Shown: positions 26,397-34,475 of the stretch, piece by piece | How the letters are laid out: every line of letters begins with the position of its first letter | Numbering within the stretch: position 1 is the first letter of the stretch | Assembly: GCF_000620465.1 (NCBI RefSeq) | Contig: NZ_JIBE01000004.1 | Coordinates: 62,001-126,000 of the forward strand | Source: Ralstonia sp. UNC404CL21Col | Lineage (GTDB): Bacteria; Pseudomonadota; Gammaproteobacteria; Burkholderiales; Burkholderiaceae | Direction: 5' to 3' | DNA: 64,000 bases | Program-made: the position numbers and the translations under genes | Notes under the pieces: model-generated | Database searches by the model: none | Seen by the model: only the letters and a program-made list of their open reading frames with translations | Told to the model about the DNA's origin: nothing

Positions 26397-27529
26397 ACGG
26401 CTTGACCCAGGACATGACGAATCGCATGTTGGCCGATCTAGCAGACGTGATGTTGAACGCCACCGCGGCAGAGAAAGCGGTTCCGGCTCACGATTACCTG
26501 GCTCGGTGCAGGGAGTTGGCGGCCGGCTATCGCATGCTGCAACAACAGGCCTCTCACGACCGTCCATTGCGCGCGTATTTGCTGCTTGACGCGTGGGAAG
26601 GTAATCCCCTTGCAGCCGATTTATCCGAACAGTGGCCTGAGACTATCACCGAGAGGGAGGCCGTTCCCGATAGCTTTTACGCGGGCCGAGAGGACGAGGC
26701 GCCTTGCCTTGTGCCGTTCCCCGACCACTTGTTGCTCGATGCAGATTCCGACAATCTGCCCCAGGCGCGCGTGCGAGACGCGCTGGCTCGTTGGCTGGAG
26801 GAGGCTAGCAAGGAGGCAGGTCAACGATTGGCGAGGCAGTACTTCTGCGCTGTCCTGTTTAGTCCAGAGTCGGCTACGCGGCTTGCCCAGCATCTTGCTC
26901 AGCTCGGATTGCAATACGTACCGCGAAGTCACACGGCAAGACTGTTTCGCTATCAGGATCCGCGTGTCATGCAACGTGTCTGGCCGACGCTGTCGACAGA
27001 GCAGCAGAACGTGTGGCTGGGACAAACGCAGGCGTGGTGGTCATTGACGCAGCCATGGGGTCCCATGCCAGATTTGTCTGCAAGAGAAGATAGCGCCTCT
27101 CCCGCGCCGACCTGGTTCAAAGCGCAGAGAAACGTTTCGTCTGATACGCAAACCGCCGTGCCCCCGCTTAACCGTCTGATGAACGCGGACCAGTGGCAGA
27201 CAGCCCATTCGTCGCCGATTGGGAATCGCATATGGGCAAGGTTGGCACAGCGAGGGGTCTCGGCTCAAAAACAGCCGGACGCGGCAAGCATGACCCGGTT
27301 GTTAAGCAAGGGACAGGAGCTGGGGTTGGTGGACTCCAATCTGCAGGACTTCATCTGGTGCAGCTGGCGACCGATTCTGCAAAGCGCACGGGACAGCGCG
27401 GCCGGTTTACCGATTGATTGGGACAGCCCACGGTGGCGCGACGTGCTTGCACGTGTTTTGCAAGCGCTGCGTAACGATCCCGAAGAAGGCTTTGCCAGCC
27501 TGTTTGAAGACTACGAGCAATTTGCATGA
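26393..27529 (+). CDS. DUF4123-type effector adaptor/chaperone
   Basis: The 378-residue protein starts with GTG inside the vgrG stop. Residues about 55-180 fit the DUF4123 adaptor domain: RPLRAYLLLDAWEG at its start, then CLVPFPDHLLLDADSDNLPQ and the helical region up to RLFRYQDPRVMQRVWPTLS, the last being the characteristic R(Y/F)YDPRV-like segment. DUF4123 (Tap/TEC) proteins bind an effector and deliver it to VgrG. The C-terminal half is helical and specific to this protein. Its position between vgrG and the large effector fits that job. GC content drops from here on compared with vgrG. Confidence 0.85.
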   Translation: MNGLTQDMTNRMLADLADVMLNATAAEKAVPAHDYLARCRELAAGYRMLQQQASHDRPLRAYLLLDAWEGNPLAADLSEQWPETITEREAVPDSFYAGREDEAPCLVPFPDHLLLDADSDNLPQARVRDALARWLEEASKEAGQRLARQYFCAVLFSPESATRLAQHLAQLGLQYVPRSHTARLFRYQDPRVMQRVWPTLSTEQQNVWLGQTQAWWSLTQPWGPMPDLSAREDSASPAPTWFKAQRNVSSDTQTAVPPLNRLMNADQWQTAHSSPIGNRIWARLAQRGVSAQKQPDAASMTRLLSKGQELGLVDSNLQDFIWCSWRPILQSARDSAAGLPIDWDSPRWRDVLARVLQALRNDPEEGFASLFEDYEQFA

Positions 27530-27541
27530 GGAAGCATTTCC

Positions 27542-30178
27542 ATGGCCGCTGAAAAAGTCTGTGCAACGCCGTGCAGCAACTGCGATCGCAAGGGGCTGCC
27601 TATCTTGTTCACGCGATACGCAGTTGCTTACAGCGCTCAGAAAGCAAACATGGCGTTGCTCAAACAACTGAGTCCCGCTGGGCAACTACAGGCCAAACCT
27701 GCTGGTGTTGCGATCGGAACGGCGGTTTATAACGTACGCTTGCTCCGTGCGGGCTATCTGTACGTTTACGTTGACCGAGGCCCTCTCATCTGCACCGACG
27801 ATGAATGGAAGGGCTATGTGGTGCATCCACAAGGGTATCTGACCGAGTTCGATGTGTTTGTGCCCGGGAAAACGGCACCGAAGATCGCTTGTGCGCGCGA
27901 CTCCAGGCAAGCGAACAACAGCATGGTGTGGATCCGAGATGCGAAGCGAGTGAAGAAGCTCTGGTATCTGTTTAGCCCAGATCCGATTGACTATGAGCAT
28001 TTCAAAAACGTGATTTCTGCCAATCCTGCCGCGTACATGAAATCGTTCGATGTGGCAGGCTGGGCAAACGGCAACACGAGTCAGCCCGACACGACGCAAC
28101 CAGGACTGCTCAATGGGCAAGTGGCCGAGTTTGCTGCGTTGGCGAACCCCAAGTTAATAGATGCGCTGGATCCTTTGCTGTATGGCTTGATGGGCAGTAC
28201 GCCGCAGGAACGCGGCTGGGGCGATTACCAGGAGGAGGTTTCGACTCCGAAGATGACGCTGGACGGTTACGCTTCAGGTTTTGATGAAACGACTACGGTT
28301 ATGCGGACTGGCCCGACTTATGAGAAGGCCCATGCAGCCCGTCTGAAGCAAATGGCTGCGTTCTTGCAGCAGAACCACGGTGCGGTAGTTGCGTGTGATG
28401 ATGCGATGGGTATCACACAGGAGTTGGGCCACTTACAAGGCGAGGCGCAGACCGTCTACACAGCATGGCAGGCAAGAAGCTCTCCAGGGTTTGATAGCAG
28501 TGTCAGTAATGAATGGGTGTACCAAACGGCCATAGGTGCACAAGGCTTGCGTGATCTTGTAAAGAAAGGAGCGATCCAAAAAGCTAGCGAGCATATTGAT
28601 AACTGGAACAAGATGCGGCGCCCCGCAGGGGTGTTCTATGCAGACAAGGCGACACGCGCTAGGGAGGAGGCCATTCGCGAAGCGGCGATTGCCCGCAACC
28701 AGCAGGCCGAGCGAGATCGGGCAGCCGCAGCGGGCGATGCAGAGTTCAAAGAGTTGTTTGATTCGACTTCCGCTGCAACGATTATTGCGGCCCAAGGCAG
28801 TGAGTACAACAACGTGCAGGCGTTGCGCGAGAACCTGGGGCGCGACCAGGTTGCCTGGCTCGACTCGGCGTCGCTCAAGCAAGCGATTGCGCTATATAGC
28901 CCGAAAGACACGGCAGTCAACCAGCCGGGGGGCGGTGCGGCTCTGAGTTTGGAGTTAGCGCACTGCATGAGCGGAACGGAGTCCAACAAGGCGGGCAAGG
29001 CCTGGCTCGCGAAAGTAGATCTATGGGATGACAACGTGCTCGGCAAGACGCTGTCTTTCAATAATGTGCCTTATCGCCAGCAGATGAAGGGGCTGACGCA
29101 GGAATCACCTCCTGCACAGGCTCTGCCAAATGCTGAACCAACGACAAGTCTTGCTGACGCTATCACGGACAAGTTGAAGCCATTTGCCGCCCGGGTTTCG
29201 CTGGGGGACAAGGCGCTGGGCTTCATGGAAGCTTTTCCGAATATCAGCGAGAGCGCTGCGCTGCGCAAGTTTGCTTGGCCGCTGCATATCGCGTCGCTCA
29301 TGAGTGTGAAGATGATGAAGACTGTTCAAGGTCTTCCAGTCCCGCAGGTCGAGGCTAAGCTGACCAGATATCTCGTATCGCTTGGTCTAACTACACTCGG
29401 CCGGACAGCGGCCCAGTACGCCGGGACGCTGTCTCAAGCAAACCGAGACCGACTGCGAAACGCCGAACGAGGCCTTTCCAATGCAGCAAACCGGGCTGAT
29501 GCCTTCAAAGCGGCTCCGAATGCGCGCGCTGCCGCGCTGGCGGGTTTGTTGGATGTGAGTTTTGCAATCATCAAGGGCACCCAATTCCAGACGAAAATGG
29601 ATGTCCGAACCGGGACGGAGTTGGTCGGCAATATTCTGCAAGGTATCGGAAGCTTGGCGGATTGGAGGGCTAAGGCCTATGAGGAGACCGTATTCAAGGG
29701 AATTGAAGGTCGCAACCTGTTCGCAACGCCTGGCATGCAGGCGACATTCGATGAGTTGCAAGCCCTTCAACTCAAGGGACTAAGGCTGACGGCGTTCAAA
29801 TTCCTGCTGCCCGCTGCGCTCATCTCGGCATTTTTTGATGGGATTGATGCTTGGACGTCGGGGCAACGAGGAAACTATGCAGTGATGGCGGCTCAGATCG
29901 CAAGCGTGGCTGGTACGGTTTTCACCGTTGTAAGCACTGGCGTTGCCGTTTTTGCAATAGGAAACGCCTCGTTGCTGGCGGTAGCTGCTGTACTCGGTCT
30001 GATCGGCGCGGTACTTACTGTCGTAGCGGTCATTGCAGTTCTGCTTCTCAAAGAGGACGACTGGATTACTTGGCTGCGCGACAACCCACTGAGCTTGAAG
30101 CGGAAGGGAAAAAAGCCAATACACAACAATCTAGGCGACACGCTTCAGAAGTTGGCGAACGCGCAGTCTGGAATTTAG
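27542..30178 (+). CDS. candidate VasX/MIX-type membrane-targeting T6SS effector
   Basis: The 878-residue protein has no signal peptide. Its N-terminus CATPCSNCDRKGLPILFTRYAV matches the Cys-rich start of VasX/BTH_I2691-type effectors. LRAGYLYVY (68-76) fits the MIX effector marker motif hRxGhhYhh. The middle (about 250-600) is helical and Ala/Gln-rich. The C-terminal region holds three hydrophobic segments: FKFLLPAALISAFFDGIDAW (about 750-770), MAAQIASVAGTVFTVVSTGVAVFAIG (about 782-808) and LLAVAAVLGLIGAVLTVVAVIAVLLL (about 810-835). That arrangement fits a colicin-like pore former. AGGAAG lies upstream. It follows the DUF4123 adaptor and precedes a membrane immunity candidate. Pore formation is inferred. 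Confidence 0.85.
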   Translation: MAAEKVCATPCSNCDRKGLPILFTRYAVAYSAQKANMALLKQLSPAGQLQAKPAGVAIGTAVYNVRLLRAGYLYVYVDRGPLICTDDEWKGYVVHPQGYLTEFDVFVPGKTAPKIACARDSRQANNSMVWIRDAKRVKKLWYLFSPDPIDYEHFKNVISANPAAYMKSFDVAGWANGNTSQPDTTQPGLLNGQVAEFAALANPKLIDALDPLLYGLMGSTPQERGWGDYQEEVSTPKMTLDGYASGFDETTTVMRTGPTYEKAHAARLKQMAAFLQQNHGAVVACDDAMGITQELGHLQGEAQTVYTAWQARSSPGFDSSVSNEWVYQTAIGAQGLRDLVKKGAIQKASEHIDNWNKMRRPAGVFYADKATRAREEAIREAAIARNQQAERDRAAAAGDAEFKELFDSTSAATIIAAQGSEYNNVQALRENLGRDQVAWLDSASLKQAIALYSPKDTAVNQPGGGAALSLELAHCMSGTESNKAGKAWLAKVDLWDDNVLGKTLSFNNVPYRQQMKGLTQESPPAQALPNAEPTTSLADAITDKLKPFAARVSLGDKALGFMEAFPNISESAALRKFAWPLHIASLMSVKMMKTVQGLPVPQVEAKLTRYLVSLGLTTLGRTAAQYAGTLSQANRDRLRNAERGLSNAANRADAFKAAPNARAAALAGLLDVSFAIIKGTQFQTKMDVRTGTELVGNILQGIGSLADWRAKAYEETVFKGIEGRNLFATPGMQATFDELQALQLKGLRLTAFKFLLPAALISAFFDGIDAWTSGQRGNYAVMAAQIASVAGTVFTVVSTGVAVFAIGNASLLAVAAVLGLIGAVLTVVAVIAVLLLKEDDWITWLRDNPLSLKRKGKKPIHNNLGDTLQKLANAQSGI

Positions 30179-30188
30179 GTGGGAAAAA

Positions 30189-31316
30189 ATGTTTGTACGT
30201 GAAAACGCCTACGCGCGAAAAAAAAGTCGCTCCTCTGAGCAAGGTCGCAAGTACCTCAATGTTGACGGGCAACGCCAATGGCGTGTTGACGAGCCCAGCG
30301 AGGCGGAGGGCGTGAGCCTCCCGGGTAGATGCATTTTTGCGCAAAACGATGCGTACCTCGAAATATGCAATCCAGGATGGGATCTGCAGTGGCGAGCAGG
30401 CATTGGAAACTTTTTTGTCGTGATTCCAGCGTTGTTAATGATATGGTGGTGGTTTGGTTTCGCCATTTATCCATTGATATCGGATGGAGTCATTTTCTTT
30501 TTTGTGAAAACATCTTTAGGGGATGGAGACAAGGTTCTGTTGTGGATGGGGTGGCTTCTTTTCTTCCCATTGGCTATTGGATGCGGATTCTTGTTATACC
30601 TGTGGTTCTTCGTCGGCGGAATGCGCACTGCATTCTTCACGCTGGCGCGTGGAAGAATTCGATTTAATCGACTGAAAAGAAAGATATACGTATTGCGACC
30701 ACGCTATTGCGGCGGCAATGTGGTGGTCGACTGGGACAAGGTCGTCGCATTGCTGAAACCCGAGGGTGTTCGACGGGGGGATAAGGAGACTGTTCAGGCG
30801 ATAGCGCTATATCGCCCTCCCTCTCACGGGGGCGGAAGTGATTCCGATGAGGACGCGATCTTTGTCGGGCCGACTTTGCCGTTCAGGGATCTGCAAGCGG
30901 CTGGCATGTGGGAATACATTCGTCGCTACATGGAGGAGGGCCCTACGGTCGACCAGATTCCGCCAAACGCGCCGTCGAACTACAAGCAGATTCCGCGTTA
31001 TCTGCCGCAGGAATATACGACGTACTGCGGTAAGCCCAGTTGGCGTCAGTACATCTTGGAGCAGAAGCCTGGCTTCATGGAGGCGTCTTGCCACATGATG
31101 AGCCAGATGACATGTGCGTGGCCCCGGTTTCCTAAGGAATGGGGGAGTGATTCGGGCCTGGGCGAGCCAGAAGATCACCCGGTACAAACGGGCGCTGTAA
31201 TGACCGCGATGGTGTATCGGGCGCAGGGTCGCTTATCTGCAGAAGATAATCTCGAGTTCTTGCGGCGCTGGGGCACGCAGGATGCATTGAACGAGGCATT
31301 GTCTAAAGCCGTTTAG
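30189..31316 (+). CDS. DUF6708-like membrane protein, candidate immunity to the VasX-like effector
   Basis: The 375-residue protein has two membrane segments, FFVVIPALLMIWWWFGFAIY (about 76-95) and LLWMGWLLFFPLAIGCGFLLYLWFFVGG (about 118-145). A soluble domain follows (FNRLKRKIYVLRPRYCGGNVVVDWDKVVALL, LPFRDLQAAGMWEYIRRYMEEGP, RYLPQEYTTYCGKPSWRQYI). This layout resembles DUF6708-type proteins found beside large MIX/VasX effectors. An inner-membrane location suits immunity to a pore-forming toxin. An AGGTGG site precedes the start, 10 bases after the effector stop. The family name is from memory of the pattern; the immunity role is inferred. Confidence 0.7.
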   Translation: MFVRENAYARKKSRSSEQGRKYLNVDGQRQWRVDEPSEAEGVSLPGRCIFAQNDAYLEICNPGWDLQWRAGIGNFFVVIPALLMIWWWFGFAIYPLISDGVIFFFVKTSLGDGDKVLLWMGWLLFFPLAIGCGFLLYLWFFVGGMRTAFFTLARGRIRFNRLKRKIYVLRPRYCGGNVVVDWDKVVALLKPEGVRRGDKETVQAIALYRPPSHGGGSDSDEDAIFVGPTLPFRDLQAAGMWEYIRRYMEEGPTVDQIPPNAPSNYKQIPRYLPQEYTTYCGKPSWRQYILEQKPGFMEASCHMMSQMTCAWPRFPKEWGSDSGLGEPEDHPVQTGAVMTAMVYRAQGRLSAEDNLEFLRRWGTQDALNEALSKAV

Positions 31317-31816
31317 CCGTGTGCCTATGCACCTAGGATTCTGGAGGCGCGGTTGCGATGGAGGGCCGCCGAAAAGCACCGTAGCTCCTTAGCCACAAGC
31401 CGCCTACACATCCGAGCCCCCGACATGCGCCTCTGAACTGCGCATTTCAGCCGTGGACCTCACAATGCAAGTGTCAAACAGCGGCATTCCACTGCCAGAG
31501 GTCCAATATTTCGACCTCTGACAGGCATGGCCGACGGTCTGAGCCTGGCATGGGAGCCTCAATGCTGCACGTTTGGTTGCACGAAGGCGGAAAGCCGCTC
31601 TCGGAGGTCCGATGGGCCGGTTGTTTTAGAGCGGAGTGTGGACCGTTGTGCCCCGGCGGCCGTTCTTTGAGGCCGATGCACCGCTGTCGTACCGCCAAAG
31701 AAAGGGGCTCCAGGGCAACGCGGCAGGCAAAGACAGCGGACTTCGGCGCTTCACATCGGAAACGCGGGGAGCGCTGTGCCTCAGGCAAGCTCAGGCAGAG
31801 CGGAGAACGATGATGA
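31317..31816. other. 500-bp stretch without a supported gene
   Basis: Between the immunity candidate and its broken paralogue there is no frame with a ribosome site or recognisable domain. Arg/Cys-rich frames around 31550-31875 have compositions typical of non-coding GC-rich DNA. The stretch could be decayed remains of another effector or immunity gene, but no homology could be seen by eye. It could also hold a promoter. Confidence 0.4.
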
Positions 31817-32777
31817 GTGGTCAAGATGACGGGAAATGCATCGAAGCTGCAGCCGCAGAGCCCCTACTGGTATGAAGACTTGCCCGGCCCAACCGTGCCG
31901 CTCAGGTCCAGCGACAAGAATGATCAACCAAACCTCGCACTCGACCTCAATTACGTGAATGAAGACGTATTTGAGCTGTCCCGGGCGTCGTCCATCCAGC
32001 GTGGTTTTGGTCTGATGTTTGGGGTGGGCGTCTCCATCGCGTTTGTGGCCATGCTGCCGTTCATCGGCCAGATGTATCAGGAGGGCCACCCTGAAGAGTC
32101 GCCGGTCATCGCGTCGGTGCTGGCCTTGATGCTGCTCGAGCTTGCGGTTCTTTTGCTTCACCTCATCAAGAGAGGGGTCAGGACGCCACGAGACCTTCCG
32201 GTTCTGTTCGATCGAAAAAATCGGAAGGTCTTTGTTTGAGTATGTGCCCAAGGCGAATCCATTCGCCACATGGAAGACCGTGATCAAGGAGCTGGATTGG
32301 TCGCGCGTCGAAGCGGAAATTGGAAAGATCGCCGGATACAACGGCAAGACATACTCGGTGCGCTATGGGCTGATTTTGGCGCAGTGCGAAGCGAATACGA
32401 CCAAGGTCCAGGATCGGATCATCGTGAAGTCTCAGGTGGCGACTCCGCTCGTGCTGCATCAGATGTGGGCGTATATCCGCTGCTTCATGAGTGAGGGGCC
32501 AAAGAACTTGCGAGACATCAGGCCGTTCCCGCGCGATATCAGTTTCCGGCGGTGCCTGCTGGAGTTCTACCCGTTGTTTGACCGGACAGAAGAAGGCGCA
32601 CGGCTTCGCGCCAATATGCACGCGGTTGAGTTGGTGCTGCTGACGGCGGTTGGGATCCCGCTGTTTTGGCTGTTTCTTCCTGCGGGTATTTTCGAGTACG
32701 TCGGGCAACGCCTTGCGCCGGAACCGAAGTGGCCGGCAGAGATCGTTTCGCAAACCGGGCGACCCTCGCGCGATTGA
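31817..32777 (+). pseudogene. frameshifted second DUF6708-like immunity paralogue
   Basis: Two overlapping frames together make one protein like the 30.2-31.3 kb gene: an N-terminal region, two hydrophobic stretches (RGFGLMFGVGVSIAFVAMLPFIG and SPVIASVLALMLLELAVLLLHLI), FDRKNRKVF, then VPKANPFATWKTVIKELDWSRVEAEI, HQMWAYIRCFMSEGP and RDISFRRCLLEFYPLF. The first frame stops at 32237-32239. One extra T in the TTT at 32235-32237 explains the break; without it the protein would read VFVEYVPKANP. The start is the GTG at 31817 or ATG at 31826. It may be an orphan immunity gene that has decayed, or a sequencing error. Confidence 0.75.
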
Positions 32778-32947
32778 GTTCTCTTGTGCCGGAAATGCGC
32801 CACCCGTGAAGCTCAGCGGTGCAGATGTGAGCGATGGGCCCGCCCACACATGAAGATTTAGAAACAATCCACCCAACCGCCCCAAGCCTGCGTAGCATCT
32901 CCACCGTCCGCCCCGCGCGCGCGGACGTCTCCTTCACGCACGCTGAT

Positions 32948-33355
32948 ATGAACGCACTGTCCCGCCTCGCCGCCGCTTCTGCTGGGGTCGCGTTGCTCGT
33001 CACGCCCGCATTCGCCCAGGACGACACCCCGTTGCAGGTTTCGTACCGCCAGGTGCTGACCGAATATTTCAAGGACGCGCCGACCGCGTCGAAGAAATAC
33101 GACGGTCGCCGCTTGGTCTTCAAGGGTCAGGTCTATCCGCTGTCCGACGACAGCCTGAGCACGCTGGCCGTGACAGAAGACCTGAAGGTGGGCGCGCCGT
33201 TCCAGGACGATCAGCGTGACGCGCTCAAGGCGCTGTTTCCCGATCACAAGCTTGCGGCGTACAAGCCCAGCAAGGACATCACGCTGGACTGCCTGAACCG
33301 GCAGTTCGTTGGCCTGACGCTGGCGCTGGCGGATTGCCGCGTCGGCAAGCCCTGA
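32948..33355 (+). CDS. small periplasmic OB-fold-like protein
   Basis: The 135-residue protein has a clean signal peptide (MNALSRLAAASAGVALLVTPAFA, cut before QDD). The mature domain follows the pattern of tRNA_anti-like OB folds: LTEYFKDAPTASKKYDGRRLVFKGQVYPLSDD, then DITLDCLNRQFVGLTLALADCRV with two cysteines. Its function in the T6SS locus is unknown. The frame extends upstream without a stop, but the signal peptide fixes the ATG. It lies 38 bases before tssA and is probably on the same transcript. Confidence 0.7.
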   Translation: MNALSRLAAASAGVALLVTPAFAQDDTPLQVSYRQVLTEYFKDAPTASKKYDGRRLVFKGQVYPLSDDSLSTLAVTEDLKVGAPFQDDQRDALKALFPDHKLAAYKPSKDITLDCLNRQFVGLTLALADCRVGKP

Positions 33356-33393
33356 GTTTCGTACCGCACATCGGTTTTCTTTCGCTTCAGATC

Positions 33394-34470
33394 ATGGCCT
33401 CTCTTCCGTTTGACCAATTGCTCGCTCCGCTGCCCGGCGCTCAACCCTGCGGCGAAGACATGCTCTTCTCTGCAGAATTCGACAGCATCCAGGATGCTCG
33501 CCGGTTTGATGACCCGTCACTCGACCAGGGCGAGTGGGTCACGGAGATCAAGGAAGCCGACTGGCGCGCCGTCATCGCCGAGAGCACGTCGCTGCTGCAG
33601 AACCGCACGAAGGATTTGCGCCTGGCCGCATGGCTGGCCGAGGCGTTGTCGAAGGAGCGTGGCTTTGCCGGTCTGCGCGAGGGCTACGAATTGATCGCCG
33701 GCTTGTGCGAGCAGTTCTGGGAACACCTCTATCCGCTGCCGGAAGCCGACGATCCTGAAGCGCGTACGGGCAGCATGGCGTGGCTTGCGACGCGTTCGAG
33801 CCAGCTCATTCGCGAGGTGCCGCTGGTAGAAGCGGGCAAGGGCGGCTACAGCCTGATCGATTGGGAAGTCGCGACCAGCCTGGTCGAAGCCATCCGCCGC
33901 GATCCGGAACAGGCTGACGAGCTGTCGCGCGGAAAAATCACGCAGGAGCAGTTTGAATCCGCACGGCGCGCCACGCCGCCAGCGTTCTACAAGACGCTGC
34001 ACGACGATGTGGTCGGCTGCGGCGCCGCGCTGCTGCGATTGGAGTCTGTGCTCGACGCACGGGCGGGTGATCACGCGCCGAGTTTCCGCCCCGCGCGCGA
34101 AGCCTTGCAGGCGGTGCGCGCGTTGGTGGAGCGCTTCGGTGGCAAGCCGGAGCCCAAGCCAACCGCCGTGGAAGCAAAGGGCGCTCCGCAACAGACGGCT
34201 CAGTCTGCCGCCGGCACCGTCATCGAGACGGTGGTTTCCGGCCCCATCCGCACGCGCGCCCAGGCGCTGAACCAGCTGCGCGATGTGGCCGAGTTCTTCC
34301 GCCAGACCGAGCCGCACAGCCCCGTTGCCTACCTCGCCGCACGTGCCGCGAAATGGGGCGACATGCCGCTGCACGCCTGGCTGCGCACGGTGGTCAAGGA
34401 CGATGCGACGCTGTCGCAGATCGAGGAGCTGCTGGGCCTGGGCGATCCGCCCTCGGAAAGCGCCAGCTGA
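33394..34470 (+). CDS. tssA: TssA (ImpA family) baseplate/sheath-priming protein
   Basis: The 358-residue protein begins MASLPFDQLLAPLPGAQPCGEDMLFSAEFDSIQDARRFDDPSLDQGEW, a standard ImpA_N start, with WRAVIAESTSLLQNRTKDLRLAAWLAEALSKERGFAGLREGYELIAGLCEQFWEHLYP as the core. The C-terminal helical part (IRTRAQALNQLRDVAEFFRQTEPHSPVAYLAARAAKWGDMPLHAWLRTVVKDD) fits short TssA proteins. TssA recruits the baseplate and coordinates tube and sheath growth. It is separated from the other plus-strand tss genes by the second effector module, and it ends 5 bases from the stop of the convergent minus operon. Confidence 0.95.
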   Translation: MASLPFDQLLAPLPGAQPCGEDMLFSAEFDSIQDARRFDDPSLDQGEWVTEIKEADWRAVIAESTSLLQNRTKDLRLAAWLAEALSKERGFAGLREGYELIAGLCEQFWEHLYPLPEADDPEARTGSMAWLATRSSQLIREVPLVEAGKGGYSLIDWEVATSLVEAIRRDPEQADELSRGKITQEQFESARRATPPAFYKTLHDDVVGCGAALLRLESVLDARAGDHAPSFRPAREALQAVRALVERFGGKPEPKPTAVEAKGAPQQTAQSAAGTVIETVVSGPIRTRAQALNQLRDVAEFFRQTEPHSPVAYLAARAAKWGDMPLHAWLRTVVKDDATLSQIEELLGLGDPPSESAS

Positions 34471-34475
34471 TTCGG

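Noticed and set aside
31550-31875. Open frames upstream of the frameshifted immunity paralogue
   Set aside because: Arg/Gly/Cys-rich composition and no domain; judged non-coding.
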